Source of the DNA: Legionellaceae bacterium
GTDB lineage: Bacteria > Pseudomonadota > Gammaproteobacteria > Legionellales > Legionellaceae
DNA: 50,388 bases
Direction: 5' to 3'
Assembly (NCBI GenBank): GCA_947474165.1
Contig: CANJHO010000006.1
Span: 1-50,388 of the forward strand
In this document: positions 45,613 through 50,388 of the stretch, piece after piece
Position numbering within the stretch: position 1 is the first letter of the stretch
Layout of the letters: each line of letters begins with the position of its first letter
Program-made: the position numbers and the translations under genes
The notes under the pieces: model-generated
What the model was told of the DNA's origin: nothing
Seen by the model: the letters and a program-made list of their open reading frames with translations, nothing else
The model's database searches: none

Positions 45613-46284
45613 AATGAAGCACTCTATCATGCAGCAAGCCTATTAAAAGATTTAAATGAACAGGTTGTTTATGTCGGTGGTCGAATCGTTGGACTATTGA
45701 TAACTGATATAGTTGAGGATGACGTACGTCCAACCTTTGACATTGATGTCGCGTTTGATTTAGACACAACCGACATAGTTGCACATTATTCATTACAAAA
45801 GAAACTGGAAAGTCTAGGTTTTAAACCGGAGGGAAATATCAATTGCAGGTATATTTTAGATGATTTCATGATTGATGTGATGTATACCGATGGTACCTTA
45901 CAAGGAATCAATTCCAATTGGTATCAAGCAGGCTTTGACAATGCCATTGAGATACAAATTAAAGACAAGAAAATCAAAATACTCAATGCCGTCTATTTCA
46001 TTGCTACAAAGCTTGAGGCATTCACTGATAGAGCTTATAACAAAAATGATTATTGGGATTGTAAAGATTTGGAAGATATTATCAATGTTATCAATGGCAG
46101 GCCTGAACTATTGGCTGAATTAATGGATTCCCCCAAAACTGTTATACAATTTATTTCAAGTTACCTTAAAAAGCTTATTGAAGATCCAAAGTGGTTTGAT
46201 TCGATAAAAGCGATTGCTCGACATGAGCGATCAAGAAATGTGGTTTTAAGTACAATGGAAAAAATTATTGCACTTGAGTATTGA
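45613..46284 (+). pseudogene. Nucleotidyltransferase (AbiEii/DUF6036-like toxin), 3' part interrupted by Tn3
   Basis: The protein reads from the target duplication to the stop, about 223 residues. It has the NTase signature VYVGGRIVGLL followed by RPTFDIDVAFDLD (Asp-x-Asp), then FMIDVMYTDG and FIATKLEAFTDR, and KDLEDIINVINGRPELL. These match a family paired with a winged-helix regulator. Before insertion it had about 10 more residues at the N-terminus (40025). A GTG at 45517 inside the transposon end is in frame and could give a slightly altered N-terminus, so activity may not be fully lost. Confidence 0.78.
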
Positions 46285-46350
46285 AAAATTTGACGGGGTT
46301 TTGTGGGTGTATTCACCGACAATAATAAACCAAAAAGGTAAAGTGATTTA

Positions 46351-46381
46351 AGCTTGAGGTCACAATTTGTGACCTCAAGCT
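46351..46381. repeat. 31-bp palindrome at the right end of module B
   Basis: Perfect 15-bp arms beginning AGCTTGAGGTCACAA around one T. Equivalent to 35451-35481; differences occur on both sides of the stem so pairing is kept. Confidence 0.65.
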
Positions 46382-46513
46382 GGTAGCAAGGGCACCAAGG
46401 GTTGAATCTTGGGTGGCACTACGCGGGGATTTCATTAAATGCCCCATCGGCGCCCCAAAATTACATGACCTTACATTTAAACTAGATAAATCATGTTGTT
46501 ACAAAAAATTGTC

Positions 46514-46541
46514 GCGGGTTCGATTCCCGCCGCCTCCACCA
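46514..46541 (+). repeat. Third copy of the ssrA 3' end (attachment core)
   Basis: 28 bp identical to 31988-32015. Marks the right end of module B. The region 46285-46856 holds no gene; proline-rich reading frames across it are spurious. Confidence 0.88.
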
Positions 46542-46700
46542 ATATTCAAGATCACAAAAGACTATCAAAGGCCACTAAAAACCGTTTATAATCATCAAGT
46601 TACAATCCATGAGAGGTTGTTTTTCATGGCCTTTCATTGTCCCCAGAATGCCCCAAAAAAGCCCCGTAATTTTAAAATAATGCCCCAGTGGTGCCCCAAA
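46542..46700. repeat. Conserved arm right of the third attachment core
   Basis: Nearly identical to 35644-35802. Same 10-bp units (AGATCACAAA, AGACTATCAA, AGGCCACTAA) and same GCCCC sites. Similarity fades after about 46700. Confidence 0.7.
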
Positions 46701-46856
46701 GTATAAATCTAAATTTATACTGAGTGGATTTAATTTGTCATTTACTTGTTAACCTGGATTGTATGTTTTGTGTGCTATTTAATAAAATGGCGGTACTTAC
46801 TGCATTTTTGTTTCAGAAACTTGCAAATTATATCAATATGGATATAAAAATAATAA

Positions 46857-47179
46857 ATGAAACCAATACGATTTTTAGGCAACTCGCTAATCCGTTTGCG
46901 AGAATTTGATACTGATGCAAATAAGATGTGGGTTATCAGCTTGATAAAGTACAGCGCGGTGAGCAACCCGACGATTTTAAGCCCATGCTTTCAATTGGTA
47001 AAGGAGTTGAAGAAATTAGAGTTTGGGATGAATCCGGAACATATCGGGTAATTTATACAGCAAGACTTGCGGATGCGGTATATGTCCTACATGCATTCCA
47101 GAAGAAGACTCAAGCCACAGCAAAACGTGATATTGATCTTGCAAAGGCGCGTTTTACTGAACTGATGAGGAGCAAGTAG
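46857..47179 (+). pseudogene. higB: HigB/Gp49-like toxin with a one-base frameshift
   Basis: The first frame encodes MKPIRFLGNSLIRLREFDTD then ANK. At about 46922-46925 one A seems missing; with AAA instead of AA the frame continues DVGYQLDKVQRGEQPDDFKPM through to KARFTELMRSK (107 residues in all). The motifs VEEIRVWDESGTYRVIYTAR and VLHAFQKKTQATAKRDIDLA are classic for the RelE/HigB (PF05973) family. A GTG at 46928 could start a protein that lacks the first 23 residues. Confidence 0.78.
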
Positions 47180-47181
47180 AG

Positions 47182-47463
47182 ATGAGCAAAGTAGAAAGTT
47201 ATGAAAATATTTGGGATGCAATTGCTGATACAGCTGGGGAATCAGCTAATATGCAAGCGAAAGCTGAATTGATGCGCCAAATTGTAGCGATTATTAAAAA
47301 AAATGATTGGAAACAGGTAGACGCTGCACAACATTGTGGAATTACACAACCTCGCTTGAATGATATGTTGTGTGGGCGTATTTCTCGATTTTCATTAGAT
47401 GCTCTAGTAAATATTGCTGCGGCTATTGGGCAACGTGTTCATATTGAATTAGAAGCGGCGTGA
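47182..47463 (+). CDS. higA: HigA-type HTH antitoxin
   Basis: 93 residues, two bp after the toxin stop. The HTH (about 40-85) includes WKQVDAAQHCGITQPRLNDMLCGRISRFSLDALVNIAAAIG. It would neutralise HigB and repress the operon. The toxin-first order is typical for higBA. The antitoxin is intact although the toxin is not. Confidence 0.87.
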   Translation: MSKVESYENIWDAIADTAGESANMQAKAELMRQIVAIIKKNDWKQVDAAQHCGITQPRLNDMLCGRISRFSLDALVNIAAAIGQRVHIELEAA

Positions 47464-47976
47464 TCTATAATAGATACTAAAACGGCACCATCTGTAGACC
47501 ATTTCAGACAATGAAAGACAATTTGGTGTTTTGTAGAAAAAGAGCTACAAGCCAGCATAGACGTAATTTTTCATGGTCTTTGGTGGTATTTCATTAAATT
47601 ACTCTATATCCAATGTTGACGATGCACTCGTTTATTGCCTGCAAAATGCCCCAAACTGTAAAGTAATCCAAGACCATTATGCGATTGCAATCGAGATCAA
47701 TAAAAAATCAATCAATGATTCGCAACAGTATGTTCCAATTCTAAGATGAGCTTGAAAAAATTCTCTTTGAAATAATAAGAGTAAAGAATTAAATAGATAG
47801 CTGAATACATTTAGGGTATGCAAGCTTTGAATTGATTAAAGGCGACTTGGTCCCTTTATATTTATTACCCCAAAATTTTTTGTACAACACATTCTTTGTG
47901 TTTAAATTTGCCTTGATATTTTGACGTAACATGTCTATAGTTTGGTTGTTATTTAGGCGTTTATGGCGGGTGCGAA
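47464..47976. other. Gene-free stretch with a degenerate attachment-arm remnant
   Basis: AGAC units recur every 10 bp at 47496, 47506 and 47516, preceded by CACCA (47487-47491). TTTTTCATGG at about 47568 and GCAAAATGCCCCAAA near 47641 parallel the arms at 35644 and 46542. So an old, decayed junction probably lies here. I see no gene. Confidence 0.45.
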
Positions 47977-49299
47977 ATGTATAGAGATCTTGAAACCGAA
48001 CTAATTCGTTGGAAAAATGCAAAGGAGCACATGCCCTTGTTGCTTCGTGGGGCAAGGCAAGTGGGGAAAACTCACTTAGCAACAACTTTTGCACAAGCGC
48101 ACTTTGAAAATGTGCTTGCCATTAATTTTGAGAAAGATGAAAAATATAAATTAGCCTTCGAAACGCTTGATCCCAACGAGATTCTTAATCGCCTTTATTT
48201 GCAAAGTGGCCACAGGGTTACGCCAGGCAAGAGCCTATTATTTTTAGATGAAATTCAAGAGTGCACCCAAGCACTTAAAGCCTTGCGCTATTTTAAAGAA
48301 GACATGCCAGAGTTACATGTCATTGCTGCTGGCTCATTACTGGAGTTTGCGCTCAATAATGAAAAAATGCGCATGCCTGTTGGGCGTGTCGAGTCGTTAT
48401 TCTTAAAGCCGCTATCGTTCTATGAATACCTAACCGCGCTCGGCTTGCAACATTTACGCGATTATTTAAGCCGAGTGACATTAATAACGGGCATTGAGCC
48501 CATCGTGCATGAAGAATTGTGTAGCCATTTGCGCAACTATTTTTTTATTGGGGGATTACCCGATGTGGTGAATGAATATCTTGTTTCACGAAATTTAGAA
48601 CGCGTACAAGCAAAGCAGCTTAACTTAGTACAAAGTTATAGGGACGATTTTGGCAAATATGCTGGAAAAACCAAATACCAATATATGCAAAAAATATTGA
48701 AAGAAGCACCTGGATTCATTGGTGAAAAATTCACCTACAGTCGAATTGATCCAGACATGGGTTCACGAGAAATCAAAGATGCACTTGGGTATTTAATTGA
48801 GGCAGGCTTGCTTTACAAAGTTCACCACACTAATGCCAGCGGGTTACCGCTTAGCGCACTCATACATGAGAAACATTTCAAAGTCATTTTTTTGGACATT
48901 GGTTTAGCCAATTCCACGAGCCAATTATCGCCGGAGCTTTTTTTACAAAAAAACTTAATGCTCCTCAATCGCGGATCACAAGCCGAGCAGTTTGCCGGGC
49001 AAGAACTCTTAGCGTATCGCAAACCGTACATGCAAAGCGAACTTTTTTATTGGGATCGACAAAAACCAAGCAGTAGTGCTGAGGTGGATTATGTGATCAA
49101 CGTAAATGAGAGCATTATCCCAATTGAAATTAAAGCAGGAAAAACCGGCAGCTTACGCTCCCTTCAACTTTTTTTAAACGAAAAAAACTACGCGCTTGGA
49201 ATCCGCCTTTCCTTAAAGCCACTCGAGATCAACCATCGCGTATTATCTGTGCCTCTTTATATGATTGCTGAAATACCAAGGCTATTAAATGAAGGGTGA
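47977..49299 (+). CDS. AAA_14/DUF4143 ATPase
   Basis: 440 residues. Walker A RGARQVGKT (24-32), Walker B LLFLDEIQE (87-95), sensor VIAAGSLLEF. The C-terminal DUF4143 part (about 210-430) ends in AEVDYVINVNESIIPIEIKAGK, a PD-(D/E)xK-like pattern. Many copies of this family are scattered in bacterial accessory DNA; the molecular role is not settled. It follows the higBA remnant and precedes a duplicated leader and truncated hydrolase. Confidence 0.88.
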   Translation: MYRDLETELIRWKNAKEHMPLLLRGARQVGKTHLATTFAQAHFENVLAINFEKDEKYKLAFETLDPNEILNRLYLQSGHRVTPGKSLLFLDEIQECTQALKALRYFKEDMPELHVIAAGSLLEFALNNEKMRMPVGRVESLFLKPLSFYEYLTALGLQHLRDYLSRVTLITGIEPIVHEELCSHLRNYFFIGGLPDVVNEYLVSRNLERVQAKQLNLVQSYRDDFGKYAGKTKYQYMQKILKEAPGFIGEKFTYSRIDPDMGSREIKDALGYLIEAGLLYKVHHTNASGLPLSALIHEKHFKVIFLDIGLANSTSQLSPELFLQKNLMLLNRGSQAEQFAGQELLAYRKPYMQSELFYWDRQKPSSSAEVDYVINVNESIIPIEIKAGKTGSLRSLQLFLNEKNYALGIRLSLKPLEINHRVLSVPLYMIAEIPRLLNEG

Positions 49300-49308
49300 G
49301 TATATTTA

Positions 49309-49546
49309 CCAAGTGGGTGTTGTTTAAAATGCTTTATTTTATTAAATAATAGAGCTCATTTTATGAGTTTATTAGAGATGAACGACGGAAATATGACTAT
49401 TATATTTATCAGCAATAGGTTATATCTTGTTCGTTTTTCACGAACAGAAGAACAGCTTGCTTGGTGGAACTCGGTTCAATTCCGCAAGCATGGAGTGGGC
49501 TGTAAATATTATTGAGCTTATTGTGGGTAATTGATGGGGTATCAGA
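49309..49546 (+). repeat. Duplicate of the serine-hydrolase leader region
   Basis: Matches 34080-34290 with changes, nearly identical over the last ~65 bp (GGAGTGGGCTGTAAATATTA ... to the ATG). Includes CAATAGGTTATAT (49413-49425). This copy also has a longer hairpin, GCTTGC/GCAAGC (49455-49489), around a GGTTCAATTCC that looks like a tRNA T-arm. Confidence 0.7.
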
Positions 49547-49834
49547 ATGCGGCAAAGTAAATTGTTAAAACTTTTCCTAACGGTTGGAATGTCTATAGCG
49601 TTTTTTACTAACTGCGTTGCAGGAAAAAATGATACCTCTGTTATTAATCATGAATTGATTATCGCTATGACAGCATATCGAGTGCCTGTTGTTGGGTATG
49701 CAATTATTAAAGACTATAAATTATTATATGAAAGACTGCAACAAGATTTACCTAAATTTGCCATAACCATCAAGAACCAAACCAAAGGACATAGAAAGGG
49801 TCAAGGTCGGGTGATTGATAGAAACCAACAATGA
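49547..49834 (+). pseudogene. Truncated duplicate of the secreted serine hydrolase
   Basis: Residues 1-58 follow the gene at 34291 closely (signal peptide, NHELI, AYRVPVVGYAIIKDYK). From about 49724 the sequence is unrelated (KLLYERLQQDLPKF...), so all active-site motifs are missing. An export signal remains but no enzyme. Confidence 0.85.
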
Positions 49835-49891
49835 ATTGATTGAAAATAATTTTCAAGTTAGCCATTACATCCCTTTATTTGAAAAATCCTT

Positions 49892-49901
49892 CCCCCCCCC
49901 C
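49892..49901. repeat. C10 homopolymer upstream of the outer-membrane protein gene
   Basis: Ten consecutive C, 68 bp before the ATG at 49970. TTGAAA (49879-49884) lies just before it and CATGAT/GATAAA just after (49907-49915). The tract lies where a promoter spacer would be. Confidence 0.5.
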
Positions 49902-49969
49902 TTCATCATGATAAATTGCTGGCTCAAATAAATTTTGATGGTTACAGGTTGATTTTTACAGGAGGTAAT

Positions 49970-50388
49970 ATGACGTTGAAACTTAAAATTTTAATGGCGG
50001 GCTGTGCTATATCTTTGAGTGCTCTTGCTACCGCGGGCTCAATGGGTGCGCTTAATTCAGAAGATGCACATCCCTGGTCTATTATTGGTAGTCTTGGATA
50101 TACCTGGTATGACGGCGCTTATAGTGGCGGCATTACTGCCGATGTAGACGCACAAAATGCCATTGGTGATGGACAAACAGCGTTAGGAAGATTCGCTGTT
50201 GCGCGCGATTTATGGGCTTACAAAAAAATCCATTTTGGCGGTGAAATAGGGGTTCAATCCGGCAATGATTTTCGATTGCCTATCCCACAAGTTACCTTAG
50301 ATGAGATTGGCGGGGTCATGACCCAAGCCACCATCAAGCCCATGTTAGATTTCTTGGCCACAGCAACCTGGCAGCCGATGGACAGCAA
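49970..50388 (+). CDS. Secreted protein, probably an outer-membrane beta-barrel (partial)
   Basis: Runs off the window end; 139 codons seen. GGAGG (49961-49965) before the ATG. A signal peptide MTLKLKILMAGCAISLSALATAGS is followed by MGALNSEDAHPWSIIGSLGYTWYD and alternating, aromatic-bounded strands (FGGEIGVQSGNDF), as in Legionellales outer-membrane proteins. The likely chromosomal gene at the far side of the accessory region. Confidence 0.7.
   Translation, partial: MTLKLKILMAGCAISLSALATAGSMGALNSEDAHPWSIIGSLGYTWYDGAYSGGITADVDAQNAIGDGQTALGRFAVARDLWAYKKIHFGGEIGVQSGNDFRLPIPQVTLDEIGGVMTQATIKPMLDFLATATWQPMDS

Larger units (their letters stand above)
32016..46541 (+). mobile_element. Tandem ssrA-integrated modules A and B
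   Basis: Delimited by ssrA and by two further copies of its 3' end (35616-35643 and 46514-46541). Module A spans 32016-35643, module B 35644-46541. Both junctions share long homologous arms. The modules contain accessory genes only. No tyrosine integrase or excisionase gene is seen. A third partial module continues past 46541. Confidence 0.8.

Noticed and set aside
35616..46541. Extra tRNA or tmRNA genes at the attachment cores
   Set aside because: Only the last 28 bp of tmRNA are present; no 5' half, so no foldable RNA gene.
46413..46706. A 97-codon reading frame across the third attachment core
   Set aside because: It translates tmRNA-derived DNA and GCCCC repeats into a proline-rich peptide with no domain; the frame is accidental.

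Overview
The window reads as chromosome of a gammaproteobacterium of the Legionellales (Legionella/Coxiella-like). That placement is inferred from an IcmL/DotI-like secreted protein, a ProQ/FinO RNA chaperone, a split effector-like kinase gene and a GcvPA/GcvPB-type split glycine decarboxylase. It is an inference from gene content only; no 16S rRNA gene is present.

Positions 1 to about 31,600 are mostly ordinary core genome. From left to right on the minus strand: a FabF-type ketosynthase, a tandem GNAT acetyltransferase, a DUF155/RMD1 protein, a small HTH regulator, and a glycine cleavage operon (gcvT-gcvH-gcvPA-yciI-like-gcvPB) with a good sigma70 promoter. Then come an IcmL-like periplasmic protein, a two-gene nitrate/taurine-type ABC transporter (+), a hypothetical coiled-coil gene, a frameshifted kinase-like effector candidate, a DsbA-like protein, a VapBC toxin-antitoxin pair, cytochrome c4, EngB, valine catabolism genes (mmsA-mmsB), dodecin, dapB, a Pmp3-like protein, proQ, the tkt-gap-pgk glycolysis cluster, an orphan membrane protein, a TauD-like oxygenase, oligopeptidase A, glutathione peroxidase and ssrA (tmRNA).

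Positions about 32,016 to 49,900 are accessory. The 3' end of ssrA has served repeatedly as an integration target. The 28-bp end of the tmRNA (31988-32015) recurs at 35616-35643 and 46514-46541, each copy flanked by conserved arms. These arms carry 10-bp-phased AGAC-type repeats, GCCCC iterons and a 31-bp palindrome that keeps its pairing through compensatory changes. No tyrosine integrase gene is visible, so the tandem modules look like integrase-less (trans-mobilised or stranded) elements. Module A holds an AlbA_2/ATPase protein and a secreted serine hydrolase. Module B holds an AAA/papain-like fusion protein, an APH-GrpB-GNAT triple fusion, a dead GNAT gene and an AbiE-like regulator/nucleotidyltransferase pair. 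The nucleotidyltransferase gene is interrupted by a complete Tn3-family transposon (40057-45612, 37-bp inverted repeats, AATGA target duplication) that carries its own serine hydrolase. Module C holds a frameshifted higB with an intact higA, a degenerate arm remnant, an AAA/DUF4143 ATPase and a truncated duplicate of the module A serine hydrolase.

The window ends in the start of a secreted, probably outer-membrane protein gene with a C10 tract upstream. The strongest candidates for something undescribed are the tandem integrase-less ssrA modules with their arm architecture, and the multi-domain fusion enzymes they carry.
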